Notes: generated from the letters alone by a model not told the origin. A DNA stretch of 64,000 nucleotides from Sternotherus odoratus (GCA_032164245.1 JAVMKO010000001.1:246583644-246647643); one strand, 5' to 3'; positions 9,740 through 21,947 are shown, numbered from the stretch's first letter. Translations and numbers: made by a program.

Positions 9740-12564
9740 AAGGAAATATTTTAAAATTCAAACTGAATGGTTATTTACACAAACAAATATTTAAACATTT
9801 TAATATTCTGTAAGAGAGTGGATATTGGAGAACCTTCTTTTAAACTGACAATTTTTAGGGTAACTGCTTGGTTTTACAGTTATTCTTACCTTTAATAAAG
9901 AGACACTGTAAGCCAGTCTCACAGTAAGAGAGAGAAGGAAAGTGAAAGCAGCTTTCTGTTTACATCCATAGGGGTTAATGCCTGTCAATTATGGACAACA
10001 GCTCGGGCAGATTACTTGGCAAAGCAGATGCACCTCTGGGTTCTGCCTTGCTTCTTTGGCCTAGGACACCAGCTGGATGGGTGTAGCAGGTTGCTCTCTT
10101 ATACAGGTCCTTTACAGGCTGGCCAGAAAAAGGCTGGGTGAGCTGTCTTATGCGGGTGATGTCTGATGCACCTGATTTCAGGGTCAGGTCAGAAGCCAAG
10201 AGTGAAAAGAGATAGGATGGGAGGAAGATAGTGGGGATGGAAACAGGCATACAATAAAGATGAAGACAAGGGAAGCATCTCAAATACATCAGTCTGGGAT
10301 CCTCGCTGCCCCAGCAGTAGTGGCCTGCTGTTCTCACCATGTGTGAAGGCCTACACATCTCTGAGGTTTCTTAAATTGCAGAGATGAAGGGCAAAGCTTT
10401 TTGAATGAAACAGAAGAGTTTCAGCCTTTCCCAGCAAATCTCCCAGAAATTCTTTTTTTTTTAAAAAAAAAAATAATCATAAGAGGTGATGAGTAGAATA
10501 GACCATTTCCTGTTAAGGCTTAATTTCCAACACACCCATTTTCTCATTATTTTCTGCTTTCAGAATCGTCTTGTTTACAACATATGACCTCAGCACAATA
10601 TCTGGATCACATTAGTTTTTATTGCTTATACAAGTTCAGCCTTTTTTCCATGTTTTTTTTTTCTATTACCATTCATTGTTATAAGTTACTGGGATATTGT
10701 GTTAACTTGTATTCAGTCATTACTTGACTTGATCAATTGAGATTAGGCCCACTCTGCTCCAACGGATGCAACAATACTGACTCCATTGTTCTTCTCCATC
10801 AAAAAATAAAAATAAAAAAAATCTAATTTCCAATACAAGCCATTGCAGCCCAGATTGTTTTTGTTACCAAATGATAACTTGGACATAAGAGCGGCGCAAA
10901 CTAGTCACAACTCTTAGTCATCTCAGCCCTGGAGGCAGCTGTAACACATATTGTCTCTACACAGTCTCCCGGGAAGAACAAAGAGTGCTGCAGTTCAGGA
11001 GTTGTGGCTAAACCCTGAGTGAGAACACAGCAAACAATAGCATATCTGCTATCACATTCTTCATTCCCTTTGGCTTAGCTTATCCTACTTAATATGGAAC
11101 AACTAAGTGAATCTACCTATAATTGTCCTCTCAATGGAACCAAAAGCTGGTACAAAACTAGAGTCCTTGTTAGCAGCTTGGTATAACAGATGAAAAGATC
11201 TCTAACTAAAGCTGAATATAAATTAAACAGATTGCAGCTGAATTTTTATCCAACCATTGATCCCCCCCCCATGCTCGTATGATTAGCTAAGAGAAATAGG
11301 AAGTACACCATTCTCGAGCCATCCTGACTGTCACTCCCACCAAAAACTGAAATCAAGTTGAAATAATATTATGATCAATGATGTTAAATGCTTCTTGAAC
11401 ACCCAAATACAGCAATAGGAAAGAACTTATGTCAGCTGTATCTAGATCTTTAAACATTTTGCCATTGCCTGTTTCAGCAATAAGTTTAATGTTTGTAACA
11501 AGTTTCTTTTGTAGTTACAGATTAGATTATTTCTACCTCACTGTAACTTCTAGGACATTCAGTTTTCTCAGCACGAGGCATTCCCAGTTCTCATTATATA
11601 AAGAACAGAGAGAAAAGATAGAGATTTATATGCATTTATCTACTATATATGTATTTACAATTTTCCTCTGCTGAAAGTGAGAAGATGTTATTTGCTATGC
11701 CTTCTTGTGACAAATAATTTTCAGTTCTCCAAAATGATCAGCTTTGGGTAGAAATAATTATCCAAAAGACATTTTATCACCTTTAGTCACAGGAAGGGGG
11801 CGGGGCATAGATCAGCATGTATGTCTCATTCCCCATCAGTACCTTGCCTGGGCAGGAGAAGATAATGATCCAACCATGAGCTGGAGGAGATAATGATCCA
11901 ACCAGTAGACCAAATGCATTGATGAATCCTGGTCATGTGCCACCTGAGGCATGTTGCATATATGCTAAGAAGAGTCACAGAATACACACAATTGAAAATA
12001 TTACCCAACACAATTTTTAAAAGGAACAAACTAGCAATATACTCTCCTTTATAGAAGCACATAATCACTCGAAAATGGTGGGTAATTTTTTAATCAGAGT
12101 TGTAAGCAGGTAATGATTATCTCAGGATACTCTATCTTTATTTAAGGAATACTGGATATTTAGTTCAAAAAAGCATATTATGTGGGGTTTGTGAAATGCC
12201 ATGTGCTCCACTCACTTTTTGCCACCTCTTCAGCTAAAATAATAGAAATGCATTTCTAAAGAGGAGAAGTTATTTTTACAGCAGTGGTCTTACACTTCTT
12301 ATCAGACTGCACTTCCATTGGCAGTCGTATAGGTCAGTTTTGAGTCGCCTCAGGGTCTATTGTGTACTTAGTCAGTCAAAGGTCTCCCTGGACTGTCTGT
12401 CCCCTAGGTTGATATAAATTTCTCCGGCCTTGCCTACAATTAGATCTGTTTATGATAAAGTCCCTTTCAACTCTTTGACATATTTATATACTTGTCTTTA
12501 CAAGGATCAGAAAAAGATCCATGTCTGTCCCATTTTGATAAAAAAATATACATAGTCTGCATTA
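9740..12564. other. Unique AT-rich sequence
   Basis: No supported gene. Contains poly-T/poly-A tracts near 10450-10475 and a small direct repeat of GATAATGATCCAACCA near 11860-11905. Confidence 0.5.
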
Positions 12565-12569
12565 TAACC

Positions 12570-13281
12570 TGTCAAGGCTGATTCCCCACTTTGGCACTTC
12601 GAGTGCAGAAGTCTGCAAGGTTTCTAAAAAATAATACTGGTGGCTCCAGGCCTGTATTAAACTCCTAAGGTTACAGCTTCTCTCTGACCTTCGATGGGTA
12701 AATGCTACCACCACCCAAGTACAAAACCCCCCCAAAAACCAAAACCCTGGAAGCCGCACTTGGGAATTCCTTCCTGTGGGGTACCCTCAAGCCCTTTCAC
12801 CACCCCACCCCACCCCACCCCTCTCCAGAGAAGAGCATAATGGTTACAAGCAAAGCAAAAGCATCTGGGGCTTAGCACAGAGGAATCCACAAGCCATAAA
12901 TAAATGAAAGAGATAAACCTAGTCATGTCTTCCTAGACATTCCCTGATCTACTTATATATATGGGGTTTCAGATAAGGAATTCTAGGTATGATTTGTTGA
13001 TTTTTCATGCCTAGTTTAAAGATTCTCACAGCATTGTTTCCCAGTGTTTCATCTCTCCAGAGAACAACCACAGACAGATAAAGGGAAAGTTTTTTTCCCA
13101 GTTTAAAAAAGTTCTAGTTCTGCCATTGGCTCTTTTGGTCAGGTGCCCATTTCCTTCCTTTACCTACATTTTTAACCCTTTACTGGTAAAGCAAGTAGAG
13201 GACAGCTACTATCCGGGATTTTGTAGCTAATTGGCTGGCTGGGTGTCCATAAAAGGGAGCTCCCTTCCTTCATTTATCACA
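12570..13281 (-). mobile_element. Solo LTR, 712 bp
   Basis: Bounded by TG at 12570 and CA at 13281, and flanked by perfect 5-bp direct repeats TAACC (12565-12569 and 13282-13286), the mark of LTR-element integration. There is no internal coding region and no second LTR, so it is a solo LTR left by recombination between LTRs. Orientation is probably minus, because a weak TATA-like ACAAAATCCC and the expected promoter layout read better on that strand; this is an inference. It resembles an LTR type common in turtles. Confidence 0.85.
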
Positions 13282-13496
13282 TAACCACATTGTGGTGTTG
13301 AGGTCACTAATTTCTGCACTGAATCTCAGTCCCTCTCTCTTGTCTCCAACACAATGATATTTTAATCCTAAAATGTGATGTAATTAAAATTCAGTCAAGA
13401 GGATTTGTATTCATCTCTTTCCTTCTAATTACATCTTTTGAAAGTACAAGAAAAAGAACGTTATATAACTTTTTGAGTAGTGTTGTTGAATCACTC

Positions 13497-13610
13497 TGGT
13501 GGTATCAGCAAAAACAAGTCCTTGTTGCACCTTAGAGACTAACAAATGTATTTGGGCATAAATTTCCGTGGGCTATAACCCACTTCATCTGATGGTATTG
13601 TGGGAGCACA
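13497..13610 (-). repeat. Penelope-derived short repeat
   Basis: Read on the minus strand it has GATGAAGTGGGTTATAGCCC, a GGAAATTTATGCCC block, then TTTGTTAGTCTCTAAGGTGC and a GCTGATACC end. This is the same order as the terminal repeats of the elements at 31877 and 39523. It carries a degenerate hammerhead-like core. Confidence 0.75.
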
Positions 13611-14394
13611 AGGACCAAAAAGGATATGTCGTCTCTTTTGGCTGTGGGGGTGCTAAGATCAGGATATTATCACCAAATCTGCACACTCACCCTTTTGCAG
13701 TCACCTTTGTTTTGATTTCCATGGAATCTTGAAAGGAGTCAACCTATGGAATTCGTTGCCAGGGAATATTGTGAAGGTCCACAAGTAGGCCTGATAGCCC
13801 CTGGCCCTTTCACCTTCAGTTTGAGCAGCAACACACAAAAGAGTAAACCAATCCTGGATCCTCTTCTTGCTATGCAACAAATTGTTCCCCATATTCCAGG
13901 CCCAAGCAGGGCTAATCATTAATTTGCTCACTGGAGTTTCCCCCATGTGGAACAGTCCAGACCCCACCTGGCTTAGATCATGTCAGTTATCTTTAATGAC
14001 TCCCATTTCACCCAAACTGCAGAAGCCAAGCTACAGAGCTACAATAAGGGCATTAATCAGATGACCATGCCTGTCTGTGGCTGAGAAGATCCAACATCGA
14101 ACTTCTGATCTGTGTCTGTAGTGTGAGGCAGTGGACACTACTATGCTTTGAGATACTTTGCAAAACTCAGACCAGCTTCAAAGTCAGGAAATGGCAAGCT
14201 CCAGCCCCTGTAAGGTGGGCTGGGCTGATCCCTTTCCTCTTTGTTGGGACGTCAGTAACTGTGACTCCACCCTTGATAAATCTTTGAATGTGATTGGGGC
14301 TCCTAATCCCAACAAGTTTAGCCAGGAGACTTTGGTTGACTTCAGGGACCTCACATAATTTTATGGACTAGGATGTGTATAAGGTCCATGGGAT

Positions 14395-15362
14395 CCCTGA
14401 AATGCATAAGAATTCCCCAGATCTAGTGGAAATTATTTATGAGTCGCTACTTCCCTCAGGGCCAGTCATTCACTGGACCACCCCTTATAGGGTCATTACC
14501 CTCCAAGAGCACTTGGAGATTCTTTGTTCAGATTAGTTAGGGACCCCCAGTCTCTGATCATCCTGGGAATGCCCTGGTTTACTGACCATGACCCCCATAT
14601 CCATTGCGGAAATGGAGTATGCTTTTGCTCACTGAACTGCTGGTGATTCTGCCTTCCCAAAGCCAACAAGATAGATGGTATCCTCTGAAGCTTGTGTCAT
14701 TAATTGAGGAATCCCTGATGAAAAGGAGCGGACACATGAGAGATGGGCATGCCCCCAACCATTCCACCTGACACCACCAATATACTTTGAAAATATCATG
14801 ACCCTGCAGATATGTGTGACAAGGGAAATGGGAACACCTTGTGCCTGCACCAAATATACATACACGATGGCTGACCCAGGCTTCATGTCCAGTGATCATA
14901 CCATGATGCACCTCTGGTGGGTCACATCAGCTGAGGAATTCTTCTTAGGAATTTCTGGTGGCTGGTCCTCCAAGCTTTGGTAGCAACCTCCCCCGGTCCT
15001 GTGACCTCTGTGCTTGGACTAACACCCCATTCCAAAACACTTAGTCTCCTCCAGGACTCGCCCATTCCACTTTGGCCTTGGACCATCATGTTAATGGACT
15101 TGATCATGGAGTTACCATCATCCCAAAGGTACACACTATACTAGCTGTAGTCAATCACCTGATGAAAATAACACATTTTATATCATCATGCAGCCTCCTC
15201 ACCATCCAGGAATCAGCCTGCCTATTCAAAGACAGTGTCTTTGATTATCTTAGGTTTCCCACAGGCATAGTATCTGACTGGGGGTCCCAGTTCATTTCCC
15301 ACTTTAGGTGGGAATTTCTGTGCCTCCTAGGTATTGGTCCCTTTACCTTGATCACTTACTAA
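14395..15362 (+). pseudogene. Ty3/gypsy retrotransposon pol fragment (protease edge + integrase)
   Basis: Two parts of a Ty3/gypsy polyprotein remain, in shifted frames with stops. At about 14441-14640 the translation contains VIHWTTP and then ILGMPWFTDHDPHIHC, the conserved end of the aspartic-protease region. At about 14899-15362 it contains HDAPLVGH and RNFWW, matching the zinc-binding N-terminus of integrase, then VVNHLMKITHFI and PTGIVSDWGSQF from the integrase core. The first catalytic Asp position reads Asn; the second Asp, in VSDWGSQF, is kept. The RT and RNase H regions that should lie between are missing, so this is an internally deleted, dead copy. No LTRs were found next to it. 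Confidence 0.82.
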
Positions 15363-16971
15363 CCTAGTACAAATTTTCAGGCTGAGAGAGTCAATCAAGT
15401 CTAGTAAGTTCTTAGCTAAAATAATATATATTAAAACATCTCTTTTGTTTGTCCATAATCTCATTCTAAAAACCACTTTATTTGCTTCTTGTCCACAACA
15501 GTGACAAAGTACCGATGCTGAGTAAACCTCAATGAATAGTACAGAAAAATATTCATAAAATATTTAATATAAAATATGTTCTGAAATTTGCTAAATAACT
15601 TTTTATAAAGATATTAACAAACTTTTGTGCTGGCTTTATGATTCTGGGTGAATAGTAGAAAAAACTCATCAACTAAGTTATTCAGTAATATCACAAAATT
15701 TTTCATAGAAATTATAATATTCATAAAATATTACTTCACAAGTTCTAAGGCTGAGCTAATTCCAAATGTAATCCATACCTTGCACCACATGATTTACTCT
15801 AATATCTAATGAAAACACGGCAATGGAAAAATGGTGTCATGGAAGACTTGGATTTTGTTAAAACATGTAGTAAATCAGAATTTGCTACATCCCCTTTGTA
15901 ATCTATGGGCCTAATTGACTTCAGGAGCAGTATAAAATCCTTCCTAAAATGGAAAGATCTTATGTGCACAGGTCTAATCACACTTAGTTAATATATGCAG
16001 ATTGTAATGTTGAAATGCCTGATCAAGTTTTTCATCAATACATTCATAAGTGCAGCCTCTACTACTGCCTTTTGCTAGTCCAGTGCACATGTGAATTAAC
16101 CTCCACATAAACAATGGCATTACAGTGGAAAATTTCTGCTCTAAAAGTTAATGTATAATGAAAACTAGGAATTTTACACCACTATTTTCAAGAATTTAAA
16201 GGTTTTTGCACAAGTTGTTTGAGAGGAAAAGGGCAATCATATGTTGGGTTTAGTTTTGGTTTACAGGTATATTGGGCAAAAACCATTAAGTTATGTGGCA
16301 GCCTAATATATATGATGTAGTTATGAGATTACCCACAGAAGTAAGTATTCAGGCCCTATCTATTCCTAGAATTCTTAAATTACTAATAAACTCTTATCCT
16401 CTCATAATCTTCATTCCATGCGTGGGATTTCCATTCAATTCAGTGAGCCTTCAGTAGGAATAGGTCCAAATATACAATTATCACATGGTAGAGACTGATT
16501 AATAATAAAAATCTATTCTTTCCTCCACTTTTGCTTTCATGATGATGGATTCAATGGGATTTCTCTGTATGGTTGACAACCTAGTGAATTCCGGTTCTCT
16601 CTGCATATAATTTTTTGCTAAGGCTTTGAGCTCTAACTCTTGCACTAACTCTCACTCTGTCTACTCATCATTCCTTCTTCCTTCTCAGCCTTCTTTCAGT
16701 CTGCTTCCCAGAGAAAAGGAACTCCCCACTCCTCTTCTATGAATCTCTTACCTCTAACTGGTCTCATTGACTCTTAAGGAGAGAAAAAAAAAACCCTCTC
16801 TTCTAGCTGGGCTTTACCTTTGATTATTCCTGGCCCGCTCTCCAGGTACAACTAGGACTAATTCACCTCTCAGGCTCATTTTAACCCTCTAATGGCATGT
16901 ATGGGGTAATCACCCTATCACACAAATTTGAAACACTATTTTGTTTTGAAACTGAAGATAATTAGACTAAA
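15363..16971. other. AT-rich unique sequence
   Basis: No gene or recognisable repeat seen between the Ty3/gypsy remnant and the Helitron pair. Short frames only. Confidence 0.5.
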
Positions 16972-17280
16972 TCTATATATATAAAAGTCAAGTGGTGTAT
17001 GTATGAGTGTATGTATGTATGTATGTATGTATGTATGTACGTATGACTGCGAACTCCTCCCGCACCGTTTGAGCCAGAGACTTGAAATTTGGTACAGTGA
17101 GGGGTCTTGGGGTCTAGATGCTGGTAAGGGTCGAAAAATTTTCGGATCTCACCTCTGACGCCCCCCAGGGGTGAAAGTCTTTCAGGGCCAATCACATCGG
17201 CTGGGCGGTTAGGTGGTGATGATGTCATAATACCCCCCTCCAACAGACACCTCACTCGCTCAGCTCACCCCTCCCTCCTC

Positions 17281-17650
17281 CAACGGAACCCCGGAGATCC
17301 CTCAGTTCTCTGCCCCTCCCCCCTCCCAACGGAACCCCGGAGATCCCTCAGTTCTCTGCCCCTCCCACCTCCCAACGGAACCCCGGAGATCCCTCAGTTC
17401 TCTGCCCCTCCCCCCTCCCAACGGAACCCCAGAGATCCCTCAGTTCTCTGCCCCTCCCCCCTCCCAACAGAACCCCAGAGATCCCTCAGTTCTCTGCCCC
17501 TCCCCCCTCCCAACGGAACCCTGGAGATCCCTCAGTTCTCTACCCCTCCCCCCTCCCAACAGAACCCCGGAGATCCCTCCGTTCTCTGCCCCTCCCCCCT
17601 CCCAACAGAACCCCGGAGAGCCCTCAGTTCTCTGCCCCTCCCACCACAAC
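17281..17650 (+). repeat. 46-bp tandem repeat, about 8 units
   Basis: Units start with CAACGGAACCCC or CAACAGAACCCC at 17281, 17327, 17373 and onward, each followed by GGAGATCCCTCAGTTCTCTG. The spacing is 46 bp with little divergence. Helitrons 2 and 3 have only about three and two to three units. Confidence 0.92.
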
Positions 17651-17755
17651 CCCGGACTCCATCAGCTCTGTGCCCCCCCCCCACCTGCGAAGGTCCCCGG
17701 AATCCCTCGGCTCTGGGCCCCCTCCCCCCCTGCGACGGATCTGAGTTGGGTTTGG

Positions 17756-19030
17756 TGGGACGGTAAGTGAGGTGGGGGTGTCGGGTTCGGTCGGGGGGTG
17801 AGGTGGGGGTGTTGGGGTTGGTCAGGGGGTGTTGCGGTTGGTGGGGGGGTGAGGTGGGGGTGTTGGGTTTGCTTGGGGGGGTGAGGTGGGGGTGTCGGGT
17901 TTGGTCGGGGGGTAATTGAGCCGGGGGGGGGTGTCGGGGTTGGTCTGGGGGGGTGGGAAGGTGTCGGGGGGTGAGGGGTGTGGGTGTTGGGTTTGGTCTT
18001 GGGGGGGGAAGGTGTTGGGGTGGGTGCCCAGACCAAACCCGACACCCCCCCCGGCTCACTTACCCCCCGACCAAACCCGACACCGCCACCTCACCCCCCC
18101 ACCAACCGCAACACCCCCTGACCAACCACAACACCCACCCCTCACCCCTCACCCACCCCAACACCTTCCCACCCCCCCAGACCAAACCCGACACCCCCTG
18201 GCTCACTTACCCCCCAACTGAACCTGACACCCCCACCTCACCCCCCCACACACCAATCGCAACACCCCCAGACCAAACCTGACACCCCCCGGCTCACTTA
18301 CCCCCCGACCGAATCCGACACTCCCACCTCACCCCCCCAAGCAAACCCGACACCCCCACCTCACCCCCCCACCAACCGCAACACCCCCTGACCAACCCCA
18401 ACACCCACACCTCACCCCTCATCCACCACGACACCTTCCCACCCCCCCAGACCAAACCCGACACCCCCCCGGCTCACTTACCCCGACCGAACCCGACACC
18501 CCTACCTCATCCCCCCAAGCAAACCTGACACCCCCACCTCAACCCCCCACCAACCGCAACACCCCCTGACCAACCGCAACACTCACCCCTCACCCACCCC
18601 AACACCTTCCCACCTCCCCAGACCAAACCCTACACCCCCCGGCTCACTTACCCCCTGACCAAACCCGACAACCCCACCTGACCCCCCCAAGCAAACCCAA
18701 CACCCCCACCTGACCCCCTGACCAAACCCGACACCCCCCCCCCCCCGGCTCACGGTGCACTGTGTAGCACACAGATTATTAAATACACTGTTCGGTCGGG
18801 GGGTGAGGTGGGGGTGTCGGGTTTGCTCAGGGGGTGAGGTGGGGGTGTCGGGTTTGGTCGGGGGTGAGGTGGGGGTGTTGGGTTTGTTTTGGGGGGTCAG
18901 GTGGGGTTGTCGGGTTTGGTCGGGAGTAAGTGAGCCGGGGGGTCTTGGGGTTGGTCGGGGGGGTGGGAAGGTGTCAGGGTGGGAAGGTATCGGGGTGGGT
19001 GTTGGGGTTGGTCAGGGGGGGTCAACTGTC
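17756..19030. repeat. Inverted G-rich/C-rich minisatellite arms of Helitron 1
   Basis: 17756-18028 is G-rich on the plus strand, 18029-18755 is C-rich, and 18783-19030 is G-rich again. The C-rich arm is the inverted form of the G-rich motif; the switch at about 18028 is abrupt. Longer periodicity of roughly 170-270 bp is marked by recurrences of ACACCTTCCCACC. G-runs of four or more repeat closely enough to suggest quadruplex potential. Confidence 0.9.
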
Positions 19031-19371
19031 TGCCCCCTCCCCACCTCCGACTGACCCGAGCAACGCCGGGCACTTATGCTAGTCTATATATATAAAAGTC
19101 AAGTGGTGTATGTATGAGTGTATGTATGTACGTATGACTGTGAAGTCCTCCCGCACCGTTTGAGCCAGAGACTTGAATTTTGGTACAGTGAGGGGTCTTG
19201 GGGTCTAGATGCTGATAAGGGTCGAAAAATTTTCGGATCTCACCTCTGACGCCCCCCAGGGGTGAAAGTCTTTCAGGGCCAATCACATCAGCTTGGCAGT
19301 TAGGTGGTGATGATGTCATAATACCCCCCTCCAACAGACACCTCACTCGCTCAGCTCACCCCTCCCTCCTC

Positions 19372-19485
19372 CAATGGAACCCCGGAGATCCCTCAGTTCT
19401 CTGCCCCTCCCACCTCCCCAACGGAACCCCGGAGATCCCTCAGTTCTCTGCCCCTCCCACCTCCCCAACGGAACCCCGGACTACA
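19372..19485 (+). repeat. 46-47 bp tandem repeat, about 3 units
   Basis: Three units with GGAACCCCGGA(GATCCCTCAG) cores at about 47-bp spacing. The last is truncated before the ACATCAGCTCTGTGCCCC block, which is shared with Helitrons 1 and 3. Confidence 0.85.
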
Positions 19486-19573
19486 TCAGCTCTGTGCCCC
19501 CCCCACCTGCGAAGGTCCCCGGAATCCCTCGGCTCTGGGCCCCCTCCCCTCCTGCGACGGATCTGAGTTGGGT

Positions 19574-20640
19574 TTGGTGGGACGGTAAGTGAGGTGGGGG
19601 TGTCGGATTCGGTCGGGGGGGTGAGGTGGGGGTTTCGGGTTTGCTTCGGGGGGTGGGAAGGTGTCGGGGGGGTGAGGGGTGTGGTGTGGGTGTTGGGTTT
19701 GGTCTGGGGGGGGGAGGTGTTGGGGTGGGTGCCCAGACCAAACCCGACACCCCCCCCGGCTCACTTACCCCCCGACCAAACCCGACACCGCCACCTCACC
19801 CCCCCACCAACCGCAACACCCCCTGACCAACCCCAACACCCACCCCTCACCCCTCACCCACCCCAACACCTTCCCACCCCCCCAGACCAAACCCGACACC
19901 CCCTGGCTCACTTACCCCCCGACCGAAACCGACACTCCCACCTCACCCCCCCAAGCAAACCCAACACCCCCACCTCACCCCCCCCCACCAACCACAACAC
20001 CCCCTGACCAACCCCAACACCCACACCTCACCCCTCACCCACCACGACACCTTCCCACCCCCCCAGACCAAACCCGACACCCCCACGGCTCACTTACCCC
20101 CGACCGAACCCGACACCCCTACCTCATCCCCCCAAGCAAACCTGACACCCCCACCTCAACCCCCCACCAACCGCAACACCCCCTGACCAACCGCAACACT
20201 CACCCCTCACCCACCCCAACACCTTCCCACCCCCCCAGACCAAACCCTACACCCCCCGGCTCACTTACCCCCCCGACCAAACCCGACAACCCCACCTGAC
20301 CCCCCCAAGCAAACCCAACACCCCCACCTGACCCCCCGACCAAACCCGACACCCCCCCCCCCCCCGGCTCACGGTGCACTGTGTAGCACACAGATTATTA
20401 AATACACTGTTCGGTCGGGGGGTGAGGTGGGGGTGTCGGGTTTGCTCAGGGAGTGAGGTGGGGGTGTCGGGTTTGGTCGGGGGGTGACGTGGGGGTGTTG
20501 GGTTTGTTTTGGGGGGTCAGGTGGGGTTGTCGGGTTTGGTCGGGGGGTAAGTGAGCCAGGGGGTCTTGGGGTTGGTTGGGGGGGTGGGAAGATGTCAGGG
20601 TGGGTGAAGGGTGGGTGTTGGGGTTGGTCAGGGGGTGTCA
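19574..20640. repeat. Inverted G-rich/C-rich minisatellite arms of Helitron 2
   Basis: 19574-19732 is G-rich, 19733-20370 is C-rich, and 20410-20640 is G-rich, with the same unit types as Helitrons 1 and 3. The C-rich arm shares long nearly identical stretches with 18029-18755, but units have been gained or lost. Confidence 0.9.
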
Positions 20641-20699
20641 ACTGTCTGCCCCCTCCCCACCTCCGACTGACCCGAGCAACGCCGGGCACTTATGCTAGT

Positions 20700-21943
20700 A
20701 ATATATAATTAGACAGTTGAAACATTGAAATATTTTGATTGACCCAAACTGGAAAAAAAAAGGGGTAGGTTGGTTTGGTTTGTGACAATTTCTGAGATTT
20801 TGAATTTGTCATCATTCGAGACAGGAAACATTTTTGAATTCTTGAAAGTATTTGAGGGACAGGAAAATCATTTCCCACCTAGCTGTAGTGCCATTTTTTT
20901 TAACAAACATCTTGTATGTATGTGTTCAAGAAGTCAAAAACTACCCTTGCAAACCTTGCACCCTTTTTGGTGCAGACCACTAAGGAGGATGTAGTAAGTA
21001 CATATGGCATAATGTGATATTCTCAGAGTTCCTTGCTTCTTTTCATACTCAATTTAATTCTAGTATGGTACAAACACCAAGTTGGTAGCTTTGCTTAAGT
21101 ATCCACGTTGATGCTTCTAAATCACCATATTTGTCTTAGTAAGCTACCTATAAAGAGAACATTAGAGATAGGGATATACCTATCTACCTATCACATTACT
21201 CTTTTGTAGTTAAAAAATGTGTGTGTGTGTGTGTGTGTGTGTGTATCTATATCTATATCTTATCCTTGCTTGTGCTGTTCTCACTACTTAAGAATTTGAA
21301 AGACTCTTTAAACCTACCTCAGCATCTTTACAAACACAGAGGAGTTTGCTTTTTTATGCTTTCAGTGTGTAAAGGCATAAAATATGTCTGGGAGCCCATC
21401 CAAATGTGCTTGGATAGTGGAAACATAAAAACAGACCTTTCTATCTCTCAAAGGCTCCAGATCCATTAAGTGTTGTTCACTCTTTCCTATAATAGTGATG
21501 ATCTGTGAAGTAAACTAAAAGGTAATGACTAACTACAAACGGCTTTGGGCCATACCCTGACCTCTTGGTATATGGGAGTAGGAACATCTTGGCCCATTAG
21601 GCTTTTGAAAATCTCACTAGGCAACTCTTTGCATCATTCAGCACCTAAATACCTTGAAAAATCAGGTCCTTAGTTGCTATATATGCACTAAGTACTCAGC
21701 TCACTGTTTCTGAGGTTGGTCTGCCTGGTGCAGAAAGTTGTGTGGCAAGGACTCTGCATTACAGATGTACTGTGTTTGAAATCTGTGGAGTTGTTGCGGG
21801 GCGGGGGAGGATTGGGCATTTTTGTAAATAAATTTATGCTTCCCTGACCATCCCTCCTCATGTATTTCCTCTTTTTCTTCCCTATGGAGGCCCTGATGAT
21901 GCTCCTGAATTCTTAAGAATGCACAAACCCCATGGGAACTCAG
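20700..21943. other. Unique sequence with a GT microsatellite
   Basis: No gene seen. A (GT)n tract runs from about 21218 to 21244 and is followed by CTATAT repeats. Confidence 0.5.
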
Positions 21944-21947
21944 AATT

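Larger units (their letters stand above)
16972..19082 (+). mobile_element. Helitron 1, non-autonomous, complete ends
   Basis: Starts TCTATATATATAAAAG directly after an A (16971) and ends with CTAG at 19079-19082. A short CCCG...CGGG hairpin at 19055-19070 lies 12 bp from the end. TC start, hairpin plus CTAG end, and insertion after A are the defining Helitron structures. Internal order: TATG microsatellite, a roughly 200-bp unique 5' block, about eight 46-bp units, G-rich arm, C-rich arm, a short unique block with GTGCACTGTGTAGCAC, and a final G-rich arm. No Rep/helicase frame is present. Its 3' end is fused without any spacer to the start of Helitron 2, and the base after CTAG is the T of the next TC. 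Confidence 0.92.
19083..20698 (+). mobile_element. Helitron 2, non-autonomous, complete ends
   Basis: Starts TCTATATATATAAAAG at 19083, immediately after the CTAG of Helitron 1, and ends CTAG at 20695-20698 after the same CCCG...CGGG hairpin. It is followed by T (20699). The outer bases of the pair are therefore A (16971) and T (20699), the canonical AT target, whereas no AT dinucleotide separates the two copies. The internal order is the same as Helitron 1, but with about three 46-bp units and shorter arms (1616 bp in all, against 2111 bp). Confidence 0.92.

Noticed and set aside
17281..17650. CRISPR-like regular repeat array
   Set aside because: The whole 46-bp unit is repeated without variable spacers, and the window is vertebrate DNA.
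17440..20391. Multiple frames in the Helitron pair as possible captured host gene
   Set aside because: All are array or 46-bp repeat translations; the unique 5' block has no continuous frame.
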